Source: Capronia americana
Taxonomy: Eukaryota; Ascomycota; Eurotiomycetes; Chaetothyriales; Herpotrichiellaceae
DNA length: 64,000 nucleotides
Direction of reading: 5' to 3'
Assembly (NCBI GenBank): GCA_016110215.1
Contig: JADWQD010000003.1
Span: 1,488,001 to 1,552,000, forward strand
This document shows positions 10,065 through 21,372 of the stretch, piece by piece (position 1 is the stretch's first letter; each line of letters starts with the position of its first letter). The notes beneath the pieces were generated by a model. The model was given only the letters and a program-made list of their open reading frames with translations. It was not told the DNA's origin and searched no databases. A program made the translations under genes and the position numbers.

Positions 10065-10871
10065 ACTCGAGACGCGCAAGTTCTGCACGACAAACCAAAT
10101 GTCTATGCTAAGCTGTCTCGGCCAATTCCAATCGTCACAGCCTTCCACTTGGGTCTTGACGCTGTCGAATCAACAACTATGTCGAGGCTTTGGAAATCAC
10201 CATTTCCACGCTACCTTCCACTCCATTGACCCTTGTAGCTGTTGCCGAGTTCTGGCTACGGCTCTGACCCTGGGGCTCACACCTGAGATAAATGGTACGA
10301 TACACGCGATTCCCGCCGGCAGCATCACTCACTGCTACCTTGAATGTGCTACGAAAGCCGGCGTCCTTCTATTTTACATACTACGGCTGACGGCTGACGG
10401 CTGTCTCAGGCTGTCGTTGAAATTCTTTGTTTATGGAAGCGTCACGGGAGAAACTTTGACGAACGGTACTCAACAGCCAGAGACGTTCTTAGGAAAGTTT
10501 TGGGTGTTTTGAAGCAAATTCATTAGAAATCATTATGATTCAGGGTATCATCCAGAATGCCCCATATCGACCAAGAAAAGTATCCAGATTTAAAGAGCGA
10601 AGAGAGAAAGAATCGGGCGAGCAACTTACTCGTTTTGCCTCTTTTCGTGCGCCTGGTCATGGCCATACTTCCGGGTCTGGTTGCCCTTGCCTCGTGCCCG
10701 TGCATCACTCTGCTTGGGCTGTGAGCAAGTTCGCTTGCTCGAGATTTGGGTTCAGCTAGAAATTTGGGTTCAGCTGCTCTCATCCACCGAGACACTGGAC
10801 CACCCATCCTCACTAGACTCCTCGACCTCTTTTGTCCTATCGATAGCAGACGGTACAGGCCGGCAACCTTC
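10065..10871. other. Convergent 3' intergenic region
   Basis: 807 bp between two converging stops (HAUS6 and the unknown 523-residue protein). It contains a local tandem copy of the 15-mer AAATTTGGGTTCAGCT-like unit near 10742-10772. No supported gene. Confidence 0.4.
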
Positions 10872-12443
10872 CTAAGGTCGCGGCCAGTGCCAGGCTCCCT
10901 CGGTTCCCCGCGTAACGGCACCCCCCTTCCCATCTTCATCCCCGTAGTAACCCTCATCTTGGTCGACCTTATCACCCCCCATCTCAACCTCAATTCGACT
11001 TCCTAGCGCAGCCTGACCCTCTCTGATCATGGCCTGCAGACGATCGTTGAAGCGATTCATGGTTTGATCTTGCTTGGCCTCCTTCTTGCGCATCTTTTGC
11101 TCGAATTTTCGAACTTCGGGCGACTGCTTTTGGGAGGGACTTGTTTGAGATATCGAGGATTGTCGGCGTGGAGAGCTGAGGGAGGCACGATTTGCATGAC
11201 TGCTACCAGGGCGTTTTAGCTTTTCGGGGTTATCTTGGCAGCTGATTGTGGAAATTGAGGCTGAATGGCGGGGTTGATGCTTTGCTGTGGAAATCGAGCC
11301 GATCGAAGTGCGCGGTGAGGCATAGGATGCTGATGGTCTCCCTGTCGACGACCTGGGAGTGAGAGTCGGACGAGACAGAGTGACACTTGGATGCCGCGGC
11401 GAATGGGATGGTCGTGCTGCGTAAAGATTCGCAGTGCTCGCTCTCGACTTCTTCCGGACTGGGCTTGATTCCCTCGATCTTGAAGTACCGTGGCTATCTT
11501 CAACTACCACCCAGCTATTGTGGCGCGATATCGCCGCAGACTCTTTCAGCCGACTCTTACAGGGTGTCAAGTCATCGTTCTGCTCCTGGTCGACAGTTAA
11601 TTTGGACATGTAATCCTCGATAAATTCCGGTCCCTCATCAGGAAACCCTCCAGGCAGCGGTGTGGTCTCTCGTTCTATTCTTCTCGAAGCCGCACCATTG
11701 CTGTTATCGAAAACATCATCTTTGGAGTCGACTTCAGTCCAAGTGCTTGAGGTCAACCCTGGCGTGCCAGTATCGAGATTATAACCACCGCCGCCGCCGG
11801 CATAGAATCCGCTGAAAGTGGTGTTCCAGCAGAAGTTGATGACTTTGCCAGCGAAACCGCCGGTGAAAGCCCACACCGTCTTCCCCCATCCCTTCATTGG
11901 TGGTGAAGGGGGGGATAGTCTTCGTTTGTTCCTCCGGTTCTGGTCCGGCGCAGGTGTCTTCGGGAAATAAGAGTCTAAGGTGTGGACTGTGTTCTGGGAG
12001 TTGTATCTGCTCGGTCGGCAGTCGATCTCGTAATCATATTCGCGGGCATCTTCCTCTTGCTGTGCTCTGGAGGCAGTAGGCGTATCGAGCCCGCCTGCGA
12101 TGCGGTAATTCGTATTGACCAGAGGTGAAGGACTCAGAACTTCGCAGGGCGTGGAGCTGGAGATGGTGTGGGGACCATCGTGAAGGGATCTAGTATTGAG
12201 CCGTGGTCGCTTGCGGCTGTAGCGTTGGTCTTCGGAGAAGTGAGGTGCTTTTGTATCTGAGACTAAGACAGAGTCCGACGGACGAGGAACTTCCTGCGAA
12301 TTTTGTGACCAAGGTGAAGCGTTATGACTATCGCGATCAGGAGGCAGGAACGGCGATGCTTTGAATTGTGCGCAGCGGAAAGAAGAGTTGTTGTCAGGCA
12401 GGAATGTGCCTGGCATGAGGTTAGCCTCCATGACCACAGTCAT
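10872..12443 (-). CDS. Conserved-looking fungal protein of unknown function, Ser-rich with a C-terminal coiled-coil segment
   Basis: An intronless gene for about 523 residues that I do not recognise. Most of it is low-complexity, rich in Ser, Pro and Arg with S-P and T-P sites, suggesting a phosphorylated and largely disordered protein. One compact segment stands out: G-W-G-K-T-V-W-A-F followed by G-F-Y-A-G-G-G-G-G-Y (about residues 185-225). Its aromatic and glycine pattern looks like a conserved functional motif. Near the C-terminus a charged helix (R-K-F-E-Q-K-M-R-K-K-E-A-K-Q-D) precedes M-N-R-F-N-D-R-L-Q-A-M-I-R-E-G and may be a coiled coil. The frame opens from a TTG at 12455; the first ATG is at 12443. 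No membrane segment or signal peptide. The whole-length open frame argues it is real. Confidence 0.7.
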   Translation of the reverse strand: MTVVMEANLMPGTFLPDNNSSFRCAQFKASPFLPPDRDSHNASPWSQNSQEVPRPSDSVLVSDTKAPHFSEDQRYSRKRPRLNTRSLHDGPHTISSSTPCEVLSPSPLVNTNYRIAGGLDTPTASRAQQEEDAREYDYEIDCRPSRYNSQNTVHTLDSYFPKTPAPDQNRRNKRRLSPPSPPMKGWGKTVWAFTGGFAGKVINFCWNTTFSGFYAGGGGGYNLDTGTPGLTSSTWTEVDSKDDVFDNSNGAASRRIERETTPLPGGFPDEGPEFIEDYMSKLTVDQEQNDDLTPCKSRLKESAAISRHNSWVVVEDSHGTSRSRESSPVRKKSRASTANLYAARPSHSPRHPSVTLSRPTLTPRSSTGRPSASYASPRTSIGSISTAKHQPRHSASISTISCQDNPEKLKRPGSSHANRASLSSPRRQSSISQTSPSQKQSPEVRKFEQKMRKKEAKQDQTMNRFNDRLQAMIREGQAALGSRIEVEMGGDKVDQDEGYYGDEDGKGGAVTRGTEGAWHWPRP

Positions 12444-14249
12444 GGCGTCGTGCAAAGTGGACGGTCAGCTGCAGAAGACGGCGTGATCGCGGCGAGGGAA
12501 TAGAAGGGTTATTTGTGAATATGGTATAGCATTGCTGGCGCGAAGCTACCGCAGATTTTGTGACGTGGTCGGCATGGCGCGGTGAAATGGCAGTGAGGTG
12601 GTCGCACCATCGGTGTTGGCAGATCCAGGCTCCAGCTTCTGGAACACAAAGTGAGTGTCAAGTGAGGGACAAATGAAATGATGGCCATAGCGTCATTGTT
12701 GACTTTGCCGTTGATACAGCAACCACCACCGCGGCCGATGCACACTACTTGGAGCAGCCAGTTATAGCTCTCAGACAAAACATTCTTACACAGTACAATC
12801 ATGCCATGCACACTCAGACGAACCTTCGACACTGTATTTCCAGGAACGTCCAGACCCCAAAGGATAGGTCTGCATGCCTCCTTGACCGTGTATTCCAGTA
12901 TGCCGCCCATAGAGGTGAGCTGGTTGAAATAAGACGAAATAATTTTGAGCCGCATAATGTGTATTCGCTTGAAGCATTTTCAACTCTCCTATTAATCAAT
13001 GCCACGACCTTTTGTACCTTTCTCAACTTTTCCCTTCAAGATACCGTGTGCCTGACAAAGCACTGACTTCAGGCGCAAGCAGGTCTGTACATATTGACAT
13101 TGGATATGAGCATGGGGGGCCAAAGCGCCTGGGAGACTGTACGCCTCATCCTGAAGTTTCGAGTCCGTCGTGCAGACCCCAGATACATTCTCCTCGCAAT
13201 GATGGCGCGGTTCGTCTCGAATGTGGATGTCGGCACACGTGAATCCACGAGCTCTTGCAATTTTTCTCCCGAGGGGAATCCGAGCAATTCTCATTCGGAT
13301 TCAAGCCGCTCAGAACGCCGTTGTCGATTCGATACCGACAGCAACGGCAATGCCCGCTGTGCTTATTATGTGTGCACCGGACGTGGTCATTGGCAATTAT
13401 CCGCTCGGGACGACGACCGGGGCATTTCAATGAGGCAAACCCGCGTTCCGCAGACAGCTATCACGTACGTCCATATGACTAGATCGTCGATTGGTGGTAT
13501 AGTTTATGGTTTATGGCTCATGGCGTAGGTGTGAACTGCCGCGAGGAAGGCGCGCTCCTCAAAGGTCGAAGAGAGACTTCTACATTTTGTTATCGGAAGA
13601 AGAAACCTGCATGAGTTGCCCAGCTTTGAGGTGTGATGGGGAAATCATCCAGGAGCCTTGTTGAGTGTCACATAGACTAAGGAATGCTATCTCGGCTTTG
13701 TGCTGAGGCGACTGGGAATATCAGCCGATATTTGCCTTGGATACGCCTGTACGATGGAATTAGACGGAAGCCTCGTCGAAAGTCGAGAATGGCCTACGGA
13801 TGAAGAAAAAGTAAGTCACGATGGAAGTGAATCTGCTTTCGCTCTACTTGCCGAACTTGTGGCCCTATTTCCAGCTTCTGCTCGCTCTGTGGGCTACTGG
13901 CAAGGCAAGCCGTGACACGAATATGACACGCCACCGCCGACGGCACCGGATGCCCGAGCCTGCATCCCCGAAGCCAGGCCGTCGTAGGCCGCAGGAAGGG
14001 TCAGCGCCAACACATCTTGTACTTATGGACAAGCCAGTAAAAGGCCCAATCCTCCCAGGAATTGCAGGTTGCGGGCGGTCCGCTCCGTTGACGGGCGATC
14101 TTGTGTAACCTCCAGTTTGACCTCCAGTGATGACCTACGGTTCTCTTTGCAACTTTGCCGGGCGTGGGATCATGCCCTGCAGAATGAGAGCAGATGCAAC
14201 CAACCACCAATGATGTGCACAATTTTCTGTCCACGTCCAGGCACGGTGC
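12444..14249. other. Long intergenic region, no supported gene
   Basis: 1.8 kb without a convincing gene. Overlapping short frames exist on both strands around 13.1-13.5 kb, the longest 144 codons, but none shows a domain, a splice pattern or clear codon preference over the other frames. It holds the promoter of the upstream minus-strand gene and the 3' flank of the methyltransferase. Confidence 0.45.
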
Positions 14250-15360
14250 CTAGTCTCTCCCGTCGTCTCTGGAAGGCTTCTGGCCGCAACAAAAAGAAAC
14301 TATCTGGTAAGCATGTACATCCTTGGAGCGCAATAGTCGGCGAGTTTCAGCGACGTACACTCGAACCTGATCAGGAGACCACTGACCGCGCCGTTAGCAA
14401 GCATCCATTTACAGCATGGCAGCCCGGGACAACCGACCTGATGAAAAGTGGTGAACAAAAACATCAACCAGCCTTCCATTCCCTCCTCCCAGTTCATACG
14501 ATTGTACAATCCGATTTTCTTGAGCTTAGGATCCTTTGCCCAGGGACCCATCGGCCACTTGAATGTCCTGTAGGTGATGTTGATGAAGCCTGCAGCTTCC
14601 ATGAGGTCCCTGGTCTGGTCTACAATCCGCAGAGTCCTTCCGAATCTCTCTCCGGCGGTTAAGCTCAACTCACCCCACTCTTCCAAAGTCGTCCCTCTGA
14701 TGCTGCCATCGTCACTATACGGCACCACTCCGACCTCTGTTTCTTCGAACCAACCCCCGGGCTTGAGATGGGCCATAATCTGCCGATACAGACTACCGTA
14801 ATCAGACACACTGCCGTACAGCGCCCGAGCGTGGATAAAGTCAAAGCTTTCCTTCGTGTACGTCCATTCTAGCTCGAAATCATCCACTTCGAACTGCAAG
14901 TTTGTCGGTACAAGAGACGGCTGGATGGGCGAGAGGTCTGTTCCGATGACAGACGCCGAAGGATACATGTCAGCGAAGTCGATCGCCCAAATCCCCGTGC
15001 CTGTGCCGAGATCAAGTACTCGCTGGGGTGTGGATCCGATAGGAGCGATGAACAGATCGCCATCAAGAGTGAGTCGGAATATATGATGCGAGATGTCGAG
15101 GGATTCCTGGAACGCATCGTCGTTGGGACCCCTTGACACCGCATCAGCCACACGCAAGCCCAACCACTGTTGACAGCGCAAACCACCTACCAGTACTTTC
15201 CGGCTTGATAAGAGTTGTACCTCCTGCCATTCTCGTAGACATACTCTCGAATGCTAGACTGGAGGGTGAACGTTTCCGACTCGTTGTCATTGTTGACCTC
15301 GTATGCAGAATCCAGATCACTTCCGTCTTCTACGGAGATTTGGTCATTGGGAGTAGCCAT
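14250..15360 (-). CDS. LaeA-like / TAM-type SAM-dependent methyltransferase
   Basis: Three exons, complement(14250..14381, 14438..15131, 15191..15360), encode 331 residues. Intron 1 is 59 bp. Intron 2 is 56 bp with a consensus GCTAAC branch site. Both join in frame and restore family sequence: G-K-Y-W | G-P-N-D-D at the first junction, and a C-terminal V-H-A-Y-Q ... C-G-Q-K-P at the second. Motif I for S-adenosylmethionine reads V-L-D-L-G-T-G-T-G-I-W-A-I-D (about residues 92-105), followed by I-G-T-D-L-S-P-I-Q-P. The N-terminal E-N-G-R-R-Y-x-x-Y block is typical of fungal secondary-metabolism methyltransferases related to LaeA. It is head-to-head with the P450 gene. It could be a pathway enzyme rather than a global regulator. 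Confidence 0.88.
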
Positions 15361-15929
15361 TGACGCGAGCGCGATACCGGACGCATCAAGAGAGGTGGAC
15401 GAGATACGGGACAGAGCACTCCCTTTCTGGCATGTCACCAAAATAGGGAGCCGGCATACCTCGCATTTTGTATCTGACGCAATTCCCGCCTTGGTAAAAC
15501 CATATCAATGCGGACAGCTGCCGGAACCTTGAGTTCGGTACGCTGTACTAGTTATTGTGCTCTTTGGCCATACGAATACCGCCAAGGGCTAGAGACAGAG
15601 ACCAGTGGCCAGTGGTGGGCATTTCCGACTGGCCTGTGGTATCATTGGCCACCCATGCAGATATATGACCTTGATCCTAGCCCCGGGGGTGGTGGAAGGA
15701 ATATGTGGCCGCGCCGTGGTGCATAACCGACATGGATCTTATCAGCAGTTCAATGAATTCGGACGCCAGCCAAGGACCCTGCCGACCCTACAGACCTTGA
15801 CAGTGTGTGGCGGGGCCAACCTTCGAGGGTGATACTATGTATGTGCATGCTCTTGGGTGTCGTTTCTGCCGCCCACTTACAAAGAGGTGAACACGACCGC
15901 CCATGTTGTCGACCTCGGTTTGAACGGCC
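15361..15929. promoter_or_regulatory. Shared divergent promoter region, methyltransferase / P450
   Basis: 569 bp between the two outward start codons. A single region for both genes would allow co-regulation, as in small metabolite clusters. No individual regulator site can be supported. Confidence 0.4.
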
Positions 15930-18085
15930 ATGGATTCTCTACCTTCGTCACTGAAGGTGACTCACTCGGTCCTGTACACGCTGTGTTTGGCGCTGGTGCT
16001 CAGCACGGCCTATATTGTAGCCGTCATCGTCTACCGCCTCTTCTTGCATCCGCTGTCAACCTTCCCCGGACCCCGCCTCGCGGCTGCCACGGGCCTCTGG
16101 AAAGCTTACTTCCAATGCACGAAATCGTTTACCCATGAGTTGATCAAGCTGCACGAGATCTATGGTAAGGAAGTGATCGCCGAATACCCTCGTCAGTCCG
16201 GCATGGACTGACTGACTGACTGACTGACTGGCCTTGTTAGGTCCTGTGGTCCGAATTCGTCCCAACGAGGTATGCATGCTGTGGTGATGTTTCGTTAAAA
16301 CCAATATACTACCACACAACTCTGCCACCGGAAGTCTGTCAAACATTTCAAGTATAGCACATAACACTGTTATCCCAGCTCCATTTCAAAAGCACCGATG
16401 CGTTCTTCGACATCTACAACACCAAGAACCGATGGGACAAAGACCCGGCCTTATACCATTCGTTTGGCGAGGACGAATCCTCCTTCGGGTACGTCTCCTA
16501 CAAAGAAGCGAAAGAGCGCCGCGAGGTGCTTTCGAAGCTTTTCTCCGTCAAGGCCGTCGAGGAAGCCGAACACATCCTCCGCGCAAAGGTAGCTATCCTC
16601 CTCTCCACAACGACATCACGGAATACCGTATTGTGTCGGCAAAAAAATTGCTGAAAGGCGTGCAGGTGAACAACCTTTGCGCCGCCTTTACTCGCCAAAA
16701 CAGCGCCGGCAAACCCGCGGACCTCCTTTTCGCCTTCCAGTGTGTGACGATGGATGTCATCACCTATCTCTGCTTTGGACAGTCCGGCAACGCGGTCGAC
16801 GAACCGGACTTCCACGACCCGCTCGTCGAGGCGATGCACAACTCCACCGCCCTTGTGCCTGTGTTCTTCCACTTCAAACTCATCAGGAAGCTCGTCATGG
16901 GGATGCCGCCAGAGATGGCCAAGAAGGCAGCCCCAGAGACGGCAGGTCTGGTCAACATGCAGCAGGTGTGTCCCTCCCTCCTCGTAGTCCCTGGTGGCGG
17001 TGATCCTCAAAGCAGGTGTCCAGCTCCTCAGGAAGCAAATCGACGGCCATGTCAACGACCCCGAAACCCTCAAAGCACTCCCTCACAAGACGACAATCTA
17101 CCACGTCTTACTCGATCCCGGCTCCCACAAATCTCGAGGCCCCGCTAGCGCCAAATCTCTGTACGAAGAGAGCCAGGCCCTGATGTTCGGTGGCGGCGAC
17201 ACGACAGCCAACGTCATCATGATCGGTACATTTTACCTGCTCAAGCGGCCCGACCTCGTGAAGAAGCTCAAGGACGAGCTGAAGGAGTACTGGCCAGAGC
17301 TGGGGCCGGGCAAAGAACCCAAGCTCAGCGTGTTGGAGGAAATGCCCTTCCTGGTGAGCCCACCACTGGACCAGACCGGTCTTGACACACCTGCTAAAAA
17401 AAGGGGGCAACAGAATGCCGTAATCAAGGAGTCTCTTCGCATCGGGCCCGGCATCCCAAGTGGTTTACCTCGAATTGTGCCTCAAGGGGGTGCCGTCATC
17501 GATGGGAAGCAGGTCGCAGCCGGCGTGAGCACACCCAACTCTTGCTGCTTTCTATGTAACCACGTAATTATGATTGAAGGCTGACCAAAGAGACTCGACT
17601 CGATCTCAGACCGTCGTGAGCACCAGCTCCTGGTTCGTGCACCACGACCCGTCCATCTTCCCCGACCCGGACGTCTTCAAACCTGAGCGCTGGCAAGGCG
17701 AGCAAGCCAAGGAGCTGGAGAAATATCTCGTCCCATTCAGCAAGGGAGTGAGAATGTGTCTAGGCTTCAACCTGGGCTGGGCAGAGCTACGCATGATCTT
17801 CGCGCACACGTACCGCAAGTTCACGCTGGAGCTGGCTGACGAGAGGTATTTATGGCCGGCCGGCTGGCCACTTCCCCACTCCCCTTACTCCTTTCCTTCT
17901 CCTTCTGTTTTGATCTCCTTCCCCCTGTCTTGAAAAATCCCCGTGGCTGAGCTGAGCTGAGCCGAGCTGATTTTGTTCAATCTGCCATTAGTCCGCGAAC
18001 GGAGCATCTGCCCTGGCGAGACGTCTTCGGGCCATACTACCGAGGGCCTAACCTGACGGTGTGGATGAAGCCGGTCACGGAGTGA
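15930..18085 (+). CDS. Cytochrome P450 monooxygenase
   Basis: Eight exons, join(15930..16164, 16241..16269, 16379..16588, 16666..16965, 17024..17353, 17414..17524, 17610..17845, 17992..18085), give 514 residues with every junction in frame. An N-terminal hydrophobic anchor (about residues 8-38) is followed by H-P-L-S-x-F-P-G-P. The oxygen-binding helix carries F-G-G-G-D-T-T and the ExxR helix K-E-S-L-R. The PERF-type motif is K-P-E-R-W and the heme loop F-S-K-G-V-R-M-C-L-G supplies the Cys ligand. The overall pattern (L-H-F, N-R-W-D-K-D, E-S-S-F-G) fits the fungal ER-bound P450s often found in secondary-metabolite clusters. At first the exon 4-5 border looks frameshifted. Using the acceptor at 17021-17023 (58-bp intron) removes the problem. 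The substrate is unknown. Confidence 0.9.
16206..16230 (+). repeat. (GACT)6 microsatellite in P450 intron 1
   Basis: Six perfect copies of a 4-bp unit lie just before the intron 1 acceptor. The tract is intronic, so length changes would not shift the reading frame, but it sits in the branch-to-acceptor zone. Confidence 0.9.
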
Positions 18086-19676
18086 AAAGTCCAACTCCGA
18101 GGCACTTCCGATACGTGGTTCATACACGTTGTTGTTTATCAGCGTTCTCATGGTCTCCTCCGAAATCAGCGAGTTTATGGAAGTCAGACCCCGAACCATG
18201 ACCCCGACTCTCACTTGGACTTCCCATATAAGTAGAATATTTATCCCGTCGAACCCGCTGTTTCGTCGGTGTCACTATGATTTCGCAGAGTTAGTCGCAC
18301 AGAAGGGTCCTCTGAGAGTGTCGACATCCCAAATGGACCCTTCAAGTTGAACTTAGTAGATTACTTTCCATTAGGAACTGCATGTCGAGTGAGCGAGCGA
18401 GCGAGCTTACCACTCAGCCTCGCCGGGTTTGCTCTGCTCTGTGTTATTCTGCCGTCTCCTCGTCTTGCCTCAAGCGGTCAAGTGATCAAATGGTCAAGCC
18501 ATTGTTCGATCCTCTCCGATCCAAATTCTACAGCTTTTGTCTATGCCATGTATGATGCTGTGACTTTGTACCTCAGTTTCACCCGTGCCGAGCCTGTCAG
18601 ACAACAGACGGTATACTTTGGATCTGGAATACAGCGGAGCAGATGTACTGTATGAAGGGCGATAGGACAGCCACACAAGTTTGTTTCGCCAGGCTGGAGG
18701 CGGAGGAAGCTGGTTGTTATGAGATACAGTAGACGCGGGAGCCGGTATGTTTGGCGTTGCTGACTTGAGCATTTCATGAGTATTGATCCGGACCTTCCTT
18801 CTGGGTGGTCGATGGTAGTAGCTGCAAAGAGGATGCTTCCTTCGGAACGGTGATGGCGCAGAGTGAGCTCAGTCGCTGTCGAGAGGTGTTTGTGCAGCAT
18901 GGGCTGTCGACGATGCCGTGCAGTTCATCTGGTCCGCGAGTGTTGAATTGATAGAGCAGGATCGCGTCCTTACTTGCACCTCTATCAGTGCAGGTATAAC
19001 TCAGTAGAAACGATAGGGATGAGCAATATAACCGCGAGGTGAAGTGCAATGCATCACACCGCCCGCGCACCAACAGCCTCGTCCGAGGCAGAAAAAAAAT
19101 GGCGCAAACCAAGATGAGATTGCCATGAGCGTCGGGATACACCTTTTTAGATGGTTGCAACGAGGTTCGCATAGCTTCACTCATTTTTACCGTTGAACAA
19201 CACTGATCCATGATTCCCCTAACACAGTGCCAGATCCGCGAGCTTGTTTGTGTACTTGTGTACTTTGTGCTCCGTTTTCAACAGTCACCGGGCAGAATCC
19301 CATAACCGAACCAAATTGGATTCGGAGATGGTTGGACCTGATACATTCTTGGGCTGATTTGCGAACAACTTTATGTTTTGTAATAATAAATACCCTAGTT
19401 TTTCTCCGTTAGTACTGTATTCACTTGAGGGAGGGTGCCTCAGCCTTACTGCCGCTTTGTCCTTCACCACTCAGCCTTGTCACTTCCCAGCGTCCACCGT
19501 CGCTCGAGGCAGTGAATATGAGGGCGCCAAACCTCTTTCCATCAACCTGGCTGTTTGTAACTGCGACGAAATTTGAGATTCAACGCCATTCCCAAGATCC
19601 ATACTCAAGGCACCAATCTTGGTGTGTTCCTCTGCCTGCTCGTCGCCCGGTTCACAGACTGCCGTCGGCAGGCACC
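18086..19676. other. Intergenic, no gene seen
   Basis: 1.6 kb between the P450 stop and the next start. It contains a short (GAGC)n run near 18390-18407 and an A-rich stretch near 19090. Frames on both strands are short and unrelated to known domains. It should hold the promoter and 5' UTR of the downstream gene. Confidence 0.45.
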
Positions 19677-20711
19677 ATGGCGAAGAGAAAGAGAGATTCA
19701 GCAATGGGCAGTGCCCTCACCTTGAATGCAGGAACAGAAAGTCGGCAAGAACCCGTCTCGACGATCTTCTATGTTCGCTCAATCTTCCAACATCGAGCCT
19801 CTACCCAGGTGTACACTGTCCCAGCGGTCGAAGTTCCAACACTGCAGCAATTCCTCGAGAAAATCCATACTGGAATCCCAGTCACAGCCGCAGCGACCTT
19901 GTTCGGGAAGCCAGTTGCAAGAATCGTTCTCCTCCTCCAAGAAACTGGCACAACGAAGAAGATGAGGCCGCGGCGATTCACGACGATATGTGGAATTGAC
20001 GGCAGAGAATTCCGGTCATGGTATGAGCGCAATGTCACGAACAGCTCGAAGATAGGTCGCAAAAGCCTGATGGTTGAGATGCACATACTGCTAGATGTCA
20101 ACGAGGCGAGTGCTGAAGAGGATGCACAGTGGTATGTTGCGACCAAGGAAGCAGGAAACGGTGGGGTCGTGGGAGAGAGCTTGAAGAAAGAATACCGACA
20201 GATCACCAGGCCAAAGCTGACCATGATGGGACCTCGTCCCTTCAACGATATCCCACTCTTCCAAATTTCCGAACTGGACATTATTGAATGTATGCTTGCC
20301 GGTGAATTTCGGCCAATGCCCTCTACAGAAATTTGGATGCCGAAGAGGGCTCAAGATCTTCATACGGAGTGCCGGGAGAACACTGAACGAGCCAACAAGC
20401 GTTTGAGGCTAGGCGACCAGAAGGATGCTGCCCCAGCGGACGGAGGGGACGGAGCGAGCCGGGACGAGGACAACGTAGAAGAGGAAGAAGCGGAAACCGA
20501 GGAGGTTGGAGATTTTGGCATCGAAGAGGAGCACGAGAAGGATGATGTCGATGACGGTGCTGGGTTCAACAAGTTTGAAGATGACATTGGAAATGCGTTG
20601 GCTGGGGCGGCAATGGAAACTGGCGATGGTGCCCAGAGTCAGCAAGCTCTTCATAACCCCCTCGCCAACTGGAAGGAGGAGGTAAGTATGCGGCCGAAGG
20701 CAGCAGAGTAA
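19677..20711 (+). CDS. Protein of unknown function with acidic C-terminus
   Basis: A gene for 344 residues in the unspliced model. The ATG at 19677 has a strong context (ACCATGG) and begins M-A-K-R-K-R, a possible nuclear localisation signal. Residues 30-240 look globular, with alternating hydrophobic strands (T-I-F-Y-V-R-S-I-F, A-R-I-V-L-L-L-Q-E) and an R-P-R-R-F-T-T-I-C-G-I segment. The last 90 residues are strongly acidic (Glu/Asp runs). I do not recognise the family. A consensus donor GTAAGT at 20682 near the end suggests an intron to 20746. Splicing it would replace the last 9 residues with 46 codons ending at 20884, giving 380 residues. Histone- or chromatin-associated acidic tails look like this, but that is only a resemblance. 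Confidence 0.65.
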   Translation: MAKRKRDSAMGSALTLNAGTESRQEPVSTIFYVRSIFQHRASTQVYTVPAVEVPTLQQFLEKIHTGIPVTAAATLFGKPVARIVLLLQETGTTKKMRPRRFTTICGIDGREFRSWYERNVTNSSKIGRKSLMVEMHILLDVNEASAEEDAQWYVATKEAGNGGVVGESLKKEYRQITRPKLTMMGPRPFNDIPLFQISELDIIECMLAGEFRPMPSTEIWMPKRAQDLHTECRENTERANKRLRLGDQKDAAPADGGDGASRDEDNVEEEEAETEEVGDFGIEEEHEKDDVDDGAGFNKFEDDIGNALAGAAMETGDGAQSQQALHNPLANWKEEVSMRPKAAE

Positions 20712-21372
20712 TGGGCTCCTTCCCGACTTTGCCGCGTATCCCACAGTGCAAACCGTTGGCAGAACGATGTTGTTCAACGGCAATGTTTTGGAGGCGCGAT
20801 GGCTCACTCCTGCGGTCTTGGTGGGAATCTGCTGGATACTACGGAGTGCTGCCGCAGGAGTTTACGTTGGGATCATCTGGATAGTCCGCTGCCCGGTGAA
20901 ATGTTTCGAGGTGAAGATGGCTTCAACAAGTGCATAGGCAGGGAGCTGGCAGCCCCTGAAATCCATGTGATAAGTGTGATTAGTGAATGAGAAAGTGCAA
21001 TTTCTGTCGATTCCTTGTTTGGTACTGTAACAAAAGAAGAGTGAAAATTGCTGCAACCTCAGCAAAAGCGTGGCTGACAGAACAGGTACGTAGGGGACCA
21101 CGTGACATGTGATGAGTATCCTATCTAGCGCTCTGCACGAGTACGTACTCGTACCATATCCAGCCATGTCCTCCGTTGAGTGACAGTTTGCAACATGGAA
21201 CTGCTGGCTACACTGTCTGCACAACAGGAGTACGTGCCAGAAAGGGACGCATTGCTCAAATACAAATAACTAATACTACTCTGTACCTACCTACATAAAC
21301 ATGGCAACTTGAACACAATACGCCAGGAGAAACATTCAATGCAACGCCCCCATCCTATGCGTCGTCTGCGAA
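20712..21372. other. Convergent 3' intergenic region
   Basis: 661 bp between two converging stops. The first 170 bp may be a second coding exon of the upstream gene (20747-20884). The rest holds no supported feature. Confidence 0.4.

Noticed and set aside
13094..13528. Frame of 144 codons in the 12.4-14.2 kb gap
   Set aside because: Overlapping frames of similar length exist in two other phases and on the other strand, and none has a recognisable motif.
16966..17023. Apparent frameshift in the P450 gene
   Set aside because: Using the acceptor at 17021-17023 gives a normal 58-bp intron and restores family sequence (N-M-Q-Q joined to L-L-R-K-Q), so the gene is intact.
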